DNA from: Lepidodermella squamata
Taxonomy: Eukaryota; Gastrotricha
Reading direction: 5' to 3'
DNA length: 64,000 nt
Assembly: GCA_047495785.1 (NCBI GenBank)
Contig: JBLDXI010000033.1
Span: 868,001-932,000 of the forward strand
Each line of letters begins with the position of its first letter. Position 1 is the first letter of the stretch. Both the position numbers and the translations under genes were made by a program. This document shows positions 39,615 through 49,418 of this stretch, piece after piece. The notes under the pieces are model-generated. The model was not told where the DNA came from. It did not search any database and was given only the letters and a program-made list of their open reading frames with translations.

Positions 39615-40211
39615 TCAGCATTTTATTTCAATCACTGGGGGCATTTTAAAGACTAGATTTTCAGTATTTCTGGAAGCTTGGAAGATCCAGCGTCTTAATT
39701 TGAGTCTCGAACAGCTAGAGCTAACTTTAATAGTCAAATAAATCACTAAGGTGAATATCAAAAATAGCCCGAAAGAACAGAGTATTGAGTTCAAAATTAC
39801 AGCCCATTTGGATTTCACGTAGTCACTCGAAATTATCCACCACGTTAGAATGCCGGCTAGCAGGACGATAGAGATCACAAGGCAGGTGAAGAACTTGCAA
39901 AATGACCACTTGAGGGTTACATCAGGAAGGCGCCACAGCCAGAATGGTTTGACGGATGTAGATTCAATGGCATATGGCTGTTCGCAAATTTCGCAGCAAG
40001 GCTGGCCAGCAAAGTTGAACCGGGCTGTTTGAGATGAAATCGAGGAGTCGAGACATTTCTTGTGCACGTAAGCCAGAGATCCACGGCATGCGCAGAATTC
40101 TGTGAAAAGAGGCGGCGGGTTGTCCAATGCATCTTCAGCCAGGCCTCCGAGACATATTCGGCATTGGATATTGGGTATCTGCAGTGAACTTTTGGAAGCT
40201 GAGCTTTGCAT
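39615..40211 (-). CDS. RING-CH membrane E3 ligase (short)
   Basis: 198 residues, intronless, the shortest complete member. RING-CH finger about 16-82 (CRIC, FCACRGSLAYVHKKC, CEIC). Linker STSVKPFWLWRLPDV, then membrane segments about 107-130 and 138-162 with only a very short loop between and no glycosylation sequon, unlike its relatives. The tail ends FKMPPVIEIKC, with the shared motif at the extreme C-terminus. It lies between two family A genes on the same strand. Confidence 0.9.
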   Translation of the reverse strand: MQSSASKSSLQIPNIQCRICLGGLAEDALDNPPPLFTEFCACRGSLAYVHKKCLDSSISSQTARFNFAGQPCCEICEQPYAIESTSVKPFWLWRLPDVTLKWSFCKFFTCLVISIVLLAGILTWWIISSDYVKSKWAVILNSILCSFGLFLIFTLVIYLTIKVSSSCSRLKLRRWIFQASRNTENLVFKMPPVIEIKC

Positions 40212-40469
40212 AGATTATCAATGGCTAGGTGGTAGTGGAATGGGAATACTATCGAGTGCGTTTAAGGGTTATCATTATAGCTCTACCATATCGTCTAGTG
40301 ATAACAATGTTGTTATTCCGTATTTTGATAGAAATGTCCTATACAGTGTACCCTTAAACTGGTGACCTCTAAATGAGTATGAGTGAGCACATTATTTTTA
40401 TTTAGTTTAAAGGCTATCAACAAAATTGCCTCTTTATAAGAGAAATCCACAAAGAATGAGCTGTTTCCG

Positions 40470-40880
40470 CTAGGCATTAGCACAATGAAGAATGAATCGG
40501 TCAAGTGTAATTCGCTGTTCGATCACTTCCTTAATGAGATGATAGCAGTGGTTGATGAGACGCCGCCGTCGGTAGGAATAGATTGGGACAATGTGAGTTC
40601 GTTTGACGAATCGTTTGATCATGTTAGATCGAAGCAGGCAGCCAGCCTTGTCGTGATCTTCGGAGCAAGCCTCACTCAATATGCCACGGGCATCGATTTG
40701 TAGCTGCTTTGTTGCTTTGGACAGCTCCAGCTCTGTCTCTTGAATCTCACTCTCAAGGTTGCTGCCGAAAGTGGTCAGGTCCGAATCGCTATCTTCTACT
40801 GGCAAAACATTGGCAATCGCAGTTTCAAAGCGAAGTACAACGAGCACAAGGGTTGCGATCAAAATATAGATTGATGCCAT
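40470..40880 (-). CDS. Secreted four-cysteine protein, family A member 3
   Basis: 136 residues, intronless. The frame opens on TTG; the ATG at 40878-40880 begins the signal peptide (MASIYILIATLVLVVL). Acidic propeptide-like stretch, helix ETELELSKATKQL, then cysteines C-x8-C-x30-C-x20-C with SYRRRRLINHC and the end DRFILHCANA. It is very close to member 4 at 44718 (GCLLRS, IKRFVKRTH, PIYSYRRRR shared), a recent duplicate. A good TATA box lies upstream at 40944-40950. Function unknown. Confidence 0.8.
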   Translation of the reverse strand: MASIYILIATLVLVVLRFETAIANVLPVEDSDSDLTTFGSNLESEIQETELELSKATKQLQIDARGILSEACSEDHDKAGCLLRSNMIKRFVKRTHIVPIYSYRRRRLINHCYHLIKEVIEQRITLDRFILHCANA

Positions 40881-41471
40881 TTCCAAGTTAGAAATTGATT
40901 TGAGATCGAAAATGTAATGCTTGGATATCAAGAAATCTCGCCATTTTATAGCAGAGGCTGGCGTATATTCTCCTTCTTTGGTTAATCAAATTTATTCGTT
41001 TCAATTATTTAATTGGGTTGGAATGACTTTCAGAACACCTTTGCTGACATATCTGCTATTAATTTTCATCACCCATGCGCTAAATTTTGTTACAGCTAAA
41101 CAAAATTAATTGCGTTATGCTGTCGCCCGAGCGTGAAGCACAAACAGGCTTGCAAGTCAACCGAAACTATGCAAACACCGACGAGCATTTTAAGACATCG
41201 AGGGACTTCAGTTTACTTCATAGATGAATGTTCTGAATCGGATGGAATAGTTTGATTAATCACATTATCCCTCTTATGCTTTGGCGGACTTTAACTGTCA
41301 AGTTTCAAATTTATTTGAACTTTGAGAATTAAAATGAGCTAGATAAGATGAGAAGAAAATTTCCACAGAAATCTTCATTTTCGAAGCTAAGCTGTCAGAT
41401 TGAACATTCATAGGAATGACACGACTGAAAAACGAAGTTATGAATTACATCGAGAATGAGTCCCGTTTAGA
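40881..41471. other. Intergenic, no gene seen
   Basis: Between a family A gene and the 3' end of receptor 6. Only the TATA box at 40944-40950 is supported. Confidence 0.5.
40944..40950 (-). promoter_or_regulatory. TATA box of family A member 3
   Basis: TATAAAA on the minus strand, about 64 bp upstream of the ATG at 40880. Confidence 0.45.
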
Positions 41472-43739
41472 TTATTGTGAACGCAGCAGATTCCCCGAAA
41501 CAATAGCGATGATTGCGCAAACTACAGCGAAGCAGATCATTCGACCATCAGGTGATGCTATAATGAAGGAGATCAAAGCAGCTGCAATGATCATCACGAG
41601 TAGATTGAGTACAGTGACACGTTCGTACTTGAGCTCACTTCGCCTGCGTGTGACGTAGGCGGAAAATATGGACCAAAGCAGCAGAATGACGAAGCTAATT
41701 AACAGCGCAGATACCCAGTGAACCTGGTTTCTTGACAAGCAACCTCCCGCCTTTGTAACCAAGAATGTGTCACTTGCTGCATCGTAGTTCTCGGATATTT
41801 TGCTCTCTTCGAAGACAGGAATTTCTGAAGTATTCCAAGCGGCCAAATAGATAGACAATATAGCACAGAAAATTAGCATGCAAACGGTTGTGAATTTGAA
41901 ATCGGAAGCTTTCAGGCGGTCATTTGTAGTCATAAGAGTAGGGCTTTTAGGAAACCTTGCCTCATAGAAGTTTTTTACACTTTTTGTTGAGATATCCGTT
42001 GATTTGTTACGCTTAATATAATCCGACTGCCGCCTGGCTTTTTCGAGACGTGCAAAACAGTATGCAATAACGATACCGATACCTAATGTGGGAGCAAGAG
42101 TTTGGAGAATACAAAGTGCTGAGGATCCGTCCGGGTATGAAAAAGAAAAGAGCCCAGCCGCGAAGTCGATTAACAAACAACCGACGTAAAATGTAGAATG
42201 ACATGGAATAAGCCAGGCGATTTGTTCGCTACTGCTTTTCATTGCCGACTTGACATACAGGTACGTATGCCAAATCGCAATTGCACCACTTGTAGACAGT
42301 AGGGTCCACGAGAGTTCATTAGGAATACGCTGAGCTACAACTACGACGATTGGGCCATCTCGAGGAGGTTTACCATCAACCGTAAACCACGTCGGTTTGC
42401 GGTACTCTTTCATCGCATAGCTTGAGAAGTAGTAAATCGATGAGTTAGTCGCTGCACTGATTACCGATAGGTCTCTCAAGCCATTTTGAGGCGTCCATTG
42501 AATGACTCCTTGGGCATCCGAGTCAGGCTCACCTCGTGCAGAGTACTCGAACTTGCCAATTCTCAACCCGAAGAATTTCACGTTGAGAGTCGATTCATTG
42601 ACAGCCAGCATAACTTCTTTCGGATTCGTTTCGAAATCTGTCAAAGACATGTTCTTTGCACGTAGCTTTCGCTCGGCAGAGTCGAGGACCATAGCAGCTT
42701 CAAGCCCTGTGTCATAGCAATGATAACGGCGTATAGCATCAAGCGGGGCCCTGCCGCCAGTCACGTTCTGATACCGAATTTCGAATTCCTGCAGCGTAGT
42801 CCCACTTGAGGTTTTCAGACCTGAGTCTGAACCATATTCATTAGCAGGTCCGTTCGCCCATGAAATCCAAATCGAAGCCTTGAATTGATTGAGGAGCATT
42901 TCTCGCGTGCAGCCTGGAGCATTTGCGATAACTGGCGGTAGATTTTTCGGTTCCGAGTATGAACCCGTTAGAATTATGAAAGCATAACGTGGTCCAGTTA
43001 AACCGGCCATGTGGGCCATACAAAGAGCCCTGTTCACAAAAATAGCCGCTCCACTGTCAATGACAAGAATACGGGTATCTGATTGTTTGATAGCAGCTAT
43101 TGTTTCGTCTGTTACATCGGTAACAGTGCCAAAATACGATACGTGGAAGCTATTCTCATTCGCGACCTTATATAGAAATGTAGCAAGAGCCAGATCGAAT
43201 GCACTGTTAACAGAAGTCAATATCCCGAATCTATTCCATTTGCCAACATCACGGATGAAACGCATCTGAGCATACGCAACGAGTTCTCCTGTTATTCGAG
43301 TTCTGTAAAAGTTCGGGTAGAGGCGTCGATTCGCCGTAGTTTGAGGGTTATTCACCCCTGTAGCGAGTTGGACCATATCCAAGTGATGAACAGCAGCTGC
43401 AAGAGCTGCACCGCCAGTTGCGAAGAGAGGTCCAATGAGGAGAGGCGACTGATATTCGTTGTCGCTGTTGTTCCGGCGAAACTGAATTGCAGTTCGAGTG
43501 GCCAATATTCCGCCCGGCCCTTCATCCGCAAAACTTGCTTTGATCTGAAAACCCAGCAAAATATCCTTATTTTCGTTTACAGTATCGAACGCCACTTGAA
43601 CTGCGTATCGACATCCATCTCCGTTCTGAGGCTCATTGCCCGTCTGAGGTATCAGGACCAGTACAGAAAGGGTGTTCCGCTCTGCAGCCTGGATAATTGG
43701 AAAGCTGCTGATTGCCAACAGAAAGAATAGTACAATCAT
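41472..43739 (-). CDS. GABA-B-like class C GPCR 6
   Basis: 755 residues, intronless; start at ATG 43737-43739, since the longer frame opens on TTG. Same layout as receptor 2 at 12796: signal peptide, TGNEPQNGDGC block, GKWNRFGI, GEPDSDAQGVIQW, KPPRDGP, seven membrane segments, tail of a few residues (NLLRSQ). Extracellular disulfide Cys in ALCILQ and GGCLS. The first 400 residues differ from receptor 2 at only a small fraction of positions, whereas intracellular loop 2 (DISTKSVKNFYEARFPKS region) and TM4 are quite different. The two genes are in opposite orientation 26 kb apart. Confidence 0.9.
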   Translation of the reverse strand: MIVLFFLLAISSFPIIQAAERNTLSVLVLIPQTGNEPQNGDGCRYAVQVAFDTVNENKDILLGFQIKASFADEGPGGILATRTAIQFRRNNSDNEYQSPLLIGPLFATGGAALAAAVHHLDMVQLATGVNNPQTTANRRLYPNFYRTRITGELVAYAQMRFIRDVGKWNRFGILTSVNSAFDLALATFLYKVANENSFHVSYFGTVTDVTDETIAAIKQSDTRILVIDSGAAIFVNRALCMAHMAGLTGPRYAFIILTGSYSEPKNLPPVIANAPGCTREMLLNQFKASIWISWANGPANEYGSDSGLKTSSGTTLQEFEIRYQNVTGGRAPLDAIRRYHCYDTGLEAAMVLDSAERKLRAKNMSLTDFETNPKEVMLAVNESTLNVKFFGLRIGKFEYSARGEPDSDAQGVIQWTPQNGLRDLSVISAATNSSIYYFSSYAMKEYRKPTWFTVDGKPPRDGPIVVVVAQRIPNELSWTLLSTSGAIAIWHTYLYVKSAMKSSSEQIAWLIPCHSTFYVGCLLIDFAAGLFSFSYPDGSSALCILQTLAPTLGIGIVIAYCFARLEKARRQSDYIKRNKSTDISTKSVKNFYEARFPKSPTLMTTNDRLKASDFKFTTVCMLIFCAILSIYLAAWNTSEIPVFEESKISENYDAASDTFLVTKAGGCLSRNQVHWVSALLISFVILLLWSIFSAYVTRRRSELKYERVTVLNLLVMIIAAALISFIIASPDGRMICFAVVCAIIAIVSGNLLRSQ

Positions 43740-44717
43740 TTTCAAAAATCGACTATAGAAATATTAGATAACGTTTGTCAAATGAAGAGCGCACACTCGA
43801 AAAACGCTTTCATCGCATTTTAATAGCTCGCGTTGAAGAGAAGCACGTTCTAATACAGCTTATTTAGCTACTCTGCCCAGAACTTTCGAAGTCTGGCTAA
43901 TTTGTAGGTTTTGGCGTAGATAATTATCGACGGCAAGCGAAGATGATTATACTCGTGCGCAGAGATTATAGATTATATTAAAACACGGACTCAGAACTGA
44001 GGAGCGTCGCATTTTTTTAGCCTTGGAAAAATTAGTGCCATGCTCCAGTAGGGCTGAAGCTGGTGTCTTTTATTCTAAATATCAGCTATTCAAAATATGT
44101 CGAAAATTCTTAACGTTCGTCTAAAAACCACCGCGGAAGAAATATTTTGACCATTTTTGACAGGTTTGTTTTGCATGCCCGCCGACGTTTCCTGCCTGAG
44201 TTCGCTTTGCCTCACGAAATTGGTACTTATCCGCTCAATTTTTTACCTGAAGTACGCGTCTCGAATGCTGACCAGGAAGAAAAGTAAATGCAATCCACGC
44301 TCGTCTTTCAGTTAGTCTCGGCGGAGAAGTTTCCTTTTCCTTGACGCTGGAAATTTGAACTAGAGAATACATCAAATCTCTTGTTTGCTCTGAGGTACTC
44401 AACCCTCATCAATGCAAAAATCATATGCGAAAGCAAAACTGTCACTCGGAAGTTTTCAGTCTGCTTAGTTTTGGCGCAGCCTTTGGCAAGAAACCTTCCT
44501 CTCAAAACCCAAACAACGCCTACACAAGTATTGAATGCACTGTAAAGAAATCAGAAGCCGCCCGATGAAGACGCGGGTTATTCATTAAATACGCGGTTTC
44601 TTGTCCCTTCCTTGCACAAGAGTTTTACATGCCTGGCATTTTATTGATGAATACAATGTAGCATGCTAAATCTACGGAAAAATCAACCAGCTCTGCCGAT
44701 TCTTTGGTTTCAATGTG
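43740..44717. other. Intergenic, no gene seen
   Basis: About 1 kb upstream of receptor 6. The frame at 44308-44505 has no similarity and is not called. Confidence 0.5.
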
Positions 44718-45170
44718 TTATACGTTAGCACAAAGCAGAAGAAAGCGATCCAGTGAGAAATGTTGCTCAACCACTTCTTTAATTAGGCGGTAGCAGTGGT
44801 TGATTCGACGGCGCCTCCTGTAGGAATATATTGGGATGAGATGAGTGCGCTTGACGAATCGTTTTATCATCATAGATCGTAGCAGACAGCCATTCTTCTC
44901 GTGGTCTTCTGTGATGGCTTTGCAAGCATCGCTTAGTATACCCCGCGCATCGACTAGAAGCTGCTTTGTCGCTTTAGAAAGCTCTAGCTCGGTTTCAATC
45001 ACCTCGTTTTCAAGGCTGTTGTTGTTGTTGTTGTTTGAAGCTGCCGTGTTGTTCGAAGCGGCTGCCGGATCTAGCATGCCATCATCAACTGGTACGATGT
45101 TAGCCATACAAGTTGCTAACAAAACTTGCAAAAGTGCAACTACTTTTAAGTTATCGCGGGTGAAAATCAT
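44718..45170 (-). CDS. Secreted four-cysteine protein, family A member 4
   Basis: 150 residues, intronless, ATG at 45168-45170. Signal peptide about 1-23. After it comes an Asn-rich insert encoded by an AAC/CAA-type trinucleotide run (about 45010-45050), absent from the other members. Then ETELELSKATKQL, cysteines C-x11-C-x30-C-x20-C, SYRRRRRINHC and the end DRFLLLCANV. Closest to member 3. A TTAAAAG box lies about 38 bp upstream. Function unknown; the conserved core against a drifting N-terminal insert suggests that the core is the active part. Confidence 0.8.
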   Translation of the reverse strand: MIFTRDNLKVVALLQVLLATCMANIVPVDDGMLDPAAASNNTAASNNNNNNSLENEVIETELELSKATKQLLVDARGILSDACKAITEDHEKNGCLLRSMMIKRFVKRTHLIPIYSYRRRRRINHCYRLIKEVVEQHFSLDRFLLLCANV

Positions 45171-46149
45171 GTTTTCAATACAGATCTGAACAGAAACGGA
45201 GGCCTTTTAAGGCTACGAAAGCGCGAAAACAGAATACTTGTTGGGTTAAGAACTATTAATTGGTTTCTTCGCTGTTCAAGATCCGTATCCTAATTTCAAA
45301 AATCAAAATTGGGATAGGTCACAGACAATCGGATAATTTCACCGCGGTAACGCTGCACCCGTGATTTGATGTCGCATTATTGATTTGGTTGTTCACAGAC
45401 GAAGCACTTTTTCCGTGATCGTGGCACATGATCTGTCCTAAGTGTCATCCCAGATTCGGACTGACAGACGCCGTCTGGTCGACTGTAACCGAGCAAATTT
45501 GAAGATCCGTTGTACAGGCGAGGGTTTAATTTGGATATAAAAATAAATATATGCCCTATTTTTTAATTGGGTGACTTTCGGTTGTGACTTTTATTGTCTT
45601 ACCTGTCGTATTCATTAACAGATTGTCAGAGACGTGGAGCCATCCTGACAGCTTTTCAAGTTAATCAGCGTAAAAATTTCCACGCAACATTCTGGAATAG
45701 CACACACAAAAAATGAACCGTAGCGCTGGCTAATTCTGAACTAGGTTACTTTGAACACTTTCGGTAATTTTGCACTGCAAAAAATGTGGCTGCACGGAAC
45801 TGTACAATGTGATCACAGTTTAGCATATTTGATCGGAAAAATTATGGAATAGCGGACGAGCTATACGGTCGTGAACATATCTATTACAGAATAAACCAGA
45901 TTTCCACTGTTGAGACGGTTGAGTAAAAAATTAAATGTCTCAAAATTATTTTTATCGCAGATCTGAGCGTTATCATTGGCACTAAGCAACATATCAGCGC
46001 ACATAATCCAAAAAGCTTAGATAAGGCCATTATCAGTCACATTATTAGCTGATATTGCTGCCAAATGTTATCAATAGTAAAACACATTCCATACAAATGT
46101 ATTCACCCCTCACTTTGCTCTGCCAGTGTTTTATACGACTTGTTTAACA
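45171..46149. other. Divergent promoter region, no gene seen
   Basis: Between family A member 4 and the claudin-like gene. No feature beyond AT-rich stretches; TTTATA at about 46130 is close to the ATG at 46150. Confidence 0.5.
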
Positions 46150-46890
46150 ATGGCCTATTCACGATCACGAAAATCTCAGCCAGTGATCGAACTAGTACCC
46201 AAAACATGGGCGCTAGTTTTCTCAGTGTTCACATTTGCTACTCTTTTCATTGCCTATGTTTCGCCATATTGGTACATGTCCTGGCCGCGAATTCATGCTC
46301 AATTTACGAGGATAGGCCTTCTTGAGGTGTGCTTCACCGGCTTCACTCACCCTGGCGACCTGGAGATGAAAGTCTACTACGGTTGTTGGTGGTTGATGTC
46401 GAGCGAGTTCAACCACTTGAGATTCCGTCTTTTCCCGCCATGGTTCGTGGCATGCCAGATTTTTGGTCACATTGCTTTTGCAACTAGCATATTGCAAGTT
46501 GCTATACACATATGGCAAGTCAGGAGACGGGACAATAAGCCTAAAGACATAAAAATCGCAAGGGCCGCTATCACTCTATCAGCTGTCACAGGTAATTATT
46601 TGAGGAAATCGAATAAAACCGTCCACTTTGAGTTTTTATTATTAGGAATTGTTCAGACGTTTTTAGTCCTCATTTTTGGAATAGCAGCGACAAAAGACTG
46701 GAACTGGATGCCGACAAATCAGTTCAGCTACCTAGGATGGGCCTATGCGTTTGGAGTTGTGGCGGCTGCAATGTCCTTCATCACGACGGCAATCGACTAT
46801 TTTCATATGCATGAGTTGCAGCACCTGGCTCCGTCTAAAATCTACGAGCAGAGTTCATCTGTCGCGAGTCCGTTTATTCGAAAAATCTAG
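46150..46890 (+). CDS. Claudin-like four-pass membrane protein
   Basis: Two exons, 46150-46591 and 46646-46890, around a 54-bp in-frame intron: 228 residues (unspliced reading would insert 18 unlikely residues). Four membrane segments: about 19-38, 98-125, 147-168 and 180-203. The first extracellular loop has W, then GLLEVCF and YGCWW, the W-GLW-C-C pattern of claudins in the arthropod style (GCWW as in insect septate-junction claudins), and PPWFVACQ leads into TM2. The expected site is the lateral membrane of epithelia, forming a junction barrier. It is unrelated to its neighbours. The ATG at 46150 is used; an upstream in-frame GTG is ignored. Confidence 0.8.
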   Translation: MAYSRSRKSQPVIELVPKTWALVFSVFTFATLFIAYVSPYWYMSWPRIHAQFTRIGLLEVCFTGFTHPGDLEMKVYYGCWWLMSSEFNHLRFRLFPPWFVACQIFGHIAFATSILQVAIHIWQVRRRDNKPKDIKIARAAITLSAVTGNYLRKSNKTVHFEFLLLGIVQTFLVLIFGIAATKDWNWMPTNQFSYLGWAYAFGVVAAAMSFITTAIDYFHMHELQHLAPSKIYEQSSSVASPFIRKI

Positions 46891-46959
46891 GTGTCGCATT
46901 TCGAACACTTTTGCCATCGCTTTGTCCAATTTTATTACATCGAAAACAAGATTTCAGCA

Positions 46960-46965
46960 AATAAA
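46960..46965 (+). promoter_or_regulatory. Polyadenylation signal of claudin-like gene
   Basis: AATAAA 70 bp past the stop. Confidence 0.45.
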
Positions 46966-47024
46966 TCAAGTTTATATATAAGTATAATAGTAGTTGAAAT
47001 CTGGACGTATATATTTTCCTGTAT

Positions 47025-47030
47025 TTTATT
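47025..47030 (-). promoter_or_regulatory. Polyadenylation signal of receptor 7
   Basis: AATAAA on the minus strand, 43 bp past the stop of receptor 7. Confidence 0.45.
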
Positions 47031-47072
47031 TTAACATTTTCAAAAGCAATAATTGTGTTCAAGTTGAAATAC

Positions 47073-49418
47073 CTATTGCTCATATGCTAGGATTTTAATT
47101 ATCGGATTTCGTTTCTTGGTAATGGCATAAGCTACACCAATGAAAGGGCTTTTAGTTGTAGGCAATCGCGAAGTCTCATCTTCTCTTCTAAATGAGAGGA
47201 CGAGGCACGCCATCGAGCAGGATTGCGTCAGCAAGCCGATAGAAATAGCGATTTCTGATCCACTAGACGAATTGCTGCTCAAGATGTAAGAGATCACGGT
47301 AGTCGCCAGGAACAAAGTGACCGTCACCACGATTATAACCAGCCAGCGTTTACTACATTGTAATTGAGCCAAGCCGGGGTGAGATTTTATTTTAAAAGCA
47401 ATAGCAGCGGCGAATAGAAGAGCCGCGAGGTTTGTTGAAATCAGAACGGGAACCCAGTAGTGTGAGAAATGCGCCCCGCAGGAGACAGTAGTGAAAGTCA
47501 CAACGGTATCGGTGCTTTCAATGTATTCTTTGTGAGAGAGAACTCGAAATACTGCCTGCATCGGGTCTGATGCCAGCGATGCCGCAACTAAAATTATATT
47601 AAGAAGTATAAACACTCCAGCAGCGAAAATTATCCGCCGTTGATCCAATTTAGGAACGATAATGCTAACAGCTTTTCTCGATCTCGCTGGTGAACTATTA
47701 GGTGAAACTCTCAACTGCCGAGATGTCGCATGCAAGCGAGCTGATAGAAGTCCGAATAGAGATGAAACTCCGATGTAAAGAAGACAAAAGGCGACATTAC
47801 ATGACTCGCTACTTCTGAATTTCGGGGGCGTGACCACGGCGATAGAAGCCGCATTCAAAGTAATCAAGCTGACCGTCAAAGCCGAATTCCAAACTACTTC
47901 GTGCTTCTCGTAGAACTGTTTTGCCGCAAGGATTACTTGGGCTATAGAAATAATGACTGATAAGGTTATTATAATTATGAAAAATGTCTCCGTAACACCT
48001 GCTGACCGAATTTCGAAGACTGAAGAGTCTTTCGGAAAAAGTGTGGCTGGCAGAGCTTCGATGGATGCGGTCGAATAAGAGTTCAAATCGGAGATATCAG
48101 ACGCATTTTGGCTAAGTATTATTTCATATAAAATAACCAAGCCACGGCCTTCCGCCCATCTAGTAACTAGCTGCGGTTCAGAATCCCACTCCCCGCGTTC
48201 AGAGTAGCTGAAATCTCCGAATCTCAGACTACGATACTTTATTTGCATAGCAGTTTCGTTCGTGATTAGCATGACTTCTCGTGGGTACTTCTGATAATCT
48301 CGAAGGGTCATATTGTACTCCGCCAATTTGCGCTCTGTCCTATCCAGGAGAATCACTGCATGAACAGCTCTATCATAGCAGAGGTGCCTAAGCCCATCGC
48401 CACCGTTAGTTGTGAAGTTGGTCCGAATGCGCCAGAGTTGCTCAAATTCGTCAAATGTTAGCCCCAATTCGCTCTTACCAGCCGGTGGGGTAAGGGCCGG
48501 AAAAGATGTGCCTATGAAAAGCGAGTGATCGAGCTGCTCAAGAAGGATTCTGCTCGAACACCCCTCAGGAAAGAGATCCTTCGAAAAAGTTGTTGGATCC
48601 GGGAAAGAGAACAGCTGAAAGAAAAACATATACCGCTCGCCTCGGATATCGTTTAGATAAGCGCGACAAAGAAAAAGAACTACTGACACTGGCTCGACCA
48701 CTTCGAAGTTGAACACGCGTATATTCCTCTCGCGGAGATATTGCATGAACTGGTCGTTGAAATCCGTGCTAGCGTCGTAGACAGCAACATCAAGCCCTGC
48801 CGCGGTCGCTGCTCGATACACAAAGCTTGAGCTCTCGAGGCCGTATGTGTTGAGATTCATGTGGGTAATGACAGCAATTCTTCGAATTTTCGTTGTCTTG
48901 GTAATGAAACTTATTCGGCTGAGTAGGGCAATCTCGCCAGCAGATCGCACTCTATACATGTTAGGATAGAGATTTCGCCTGGCTGACTGTGATGGGGCTG
49001 TGCAAGACCCGGCGATGGAAACGAGGTTAAGATGACCGACAGTTGCTCCCATCGCTTTGCATCCAGTATTGAAGAAGCCACTGAGTATGACTGGAGAGAC
49101 GGATACATTTTGTCGCTGAGCGTCATTATGCTCCCACATGTAGCGTACAGTTTTCTGAGTAGTCTGAGAGCTAACAGGACCTTCGTCAAGGTAATCCATT
49201 TCAACCTTGTAATCTGGAAGTATATCCTCGCGGCTATTCACGATATCAAGAACAATGTCATGCGCGATTTTGCACCGATCGAACTGATACCCTGGATTAC
49301 CAGTAAATGGCAGTTGGGCCAAAACCTTTAGCTGCTGCGTTTTCTTCAAACAAACGATTTGCCCGAAGGAAACCACAACGATGAATGCTGTGTAGCTAAA
49401 AATGAGGTCAAATATCAT
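47073..49418 (-). CDS. GABA-B-like class C GPCR 7 (divergent)
   Basis: 781 residues, intronless; ATG at 49416-49418 begins a signal peptide (MIFDLIFSYTAFIVVVSFG); a TTG ten codons upstream is ignored. The ectodomain keeps PFTGNPGYQFDRC where the main subfamily has TGNEPQNGDGC, plus ILLEQLDHSLFIG, SLRFGDFSYSERGEWDSE and a stalk, but the KPPRDGP block is lost. Seven membrane segments from about residue 490, with a shorter loop 2 containing SPARSRKAVS. The tail after TM7 is longer than in the others (about 45 residues, basic). Together with receptor 4 it forms a divergent branch. Ligand unknown. Confidence 0.87.
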   Translation of the reverse strand: MIFDLIFSYTAFIVVVSFGQIVCLKKTQQLKVLAQLPFTGNPGYQFDRCKIAHDIVLDIVNSREDILPDYKVEMDYLDEGPVSSQTTQKTVRYMWEHNDAQRQNVSVSPVILSGFFNTGCKAMGATVGHLNLVSIAGSCTAPSQSARRNLYPNMYRVRSAGEIALLSRISFITKTTKIRRIAVITHMNLNTYGLESSSFVYRAATAAGLDVAVYDASTDFNDQFMQYLRERNIRVFNFEVVEPVSVVLFLCRAYLNDIRGERYMFFFQLFSFPDPTTFSKDLFPEGCSSRILLEQLDHSLFIGTSFPALTPPAGKSELGLTFDEFEQLWRIRTNFTTNGGDGLRHLCYDRAVHAVILLDRTERKLAEYNMTLRDYQKYPREVMLITNETAMQIKYRSLRFGDFSYSERGEWDSEPQLVTRWAEGRGLVILYEIILSQNASDISDLNSYSTASIEALPATLFPKDSSVFEIRSAGVTETFFIIIITLSVIISIAQVILAAKQFYEKHEVVWNSALTVSLITLNAASIAVVTPPKFRSSESCNVAFCLLYIGVSSLFGLLSARLHATSRQLRVSPNSSPARSRKAVSIIVPKLDQRRIIFAAGVFILLNIILVAASLASDPMQAVFRVLSHKEYIESTDTVVTFTTVSCGAHFSHYWVPVLISTNLAALLFAAAIAFKIKSHPGLAQLQCSKRWLVIIVVTVTLFLATTVISYILSSNSSSGSEIAISIGLLTQSCSMACLVLSFRREDETSRLPTTKSPFIGVAYAITKKRNPIIKILAYEQ

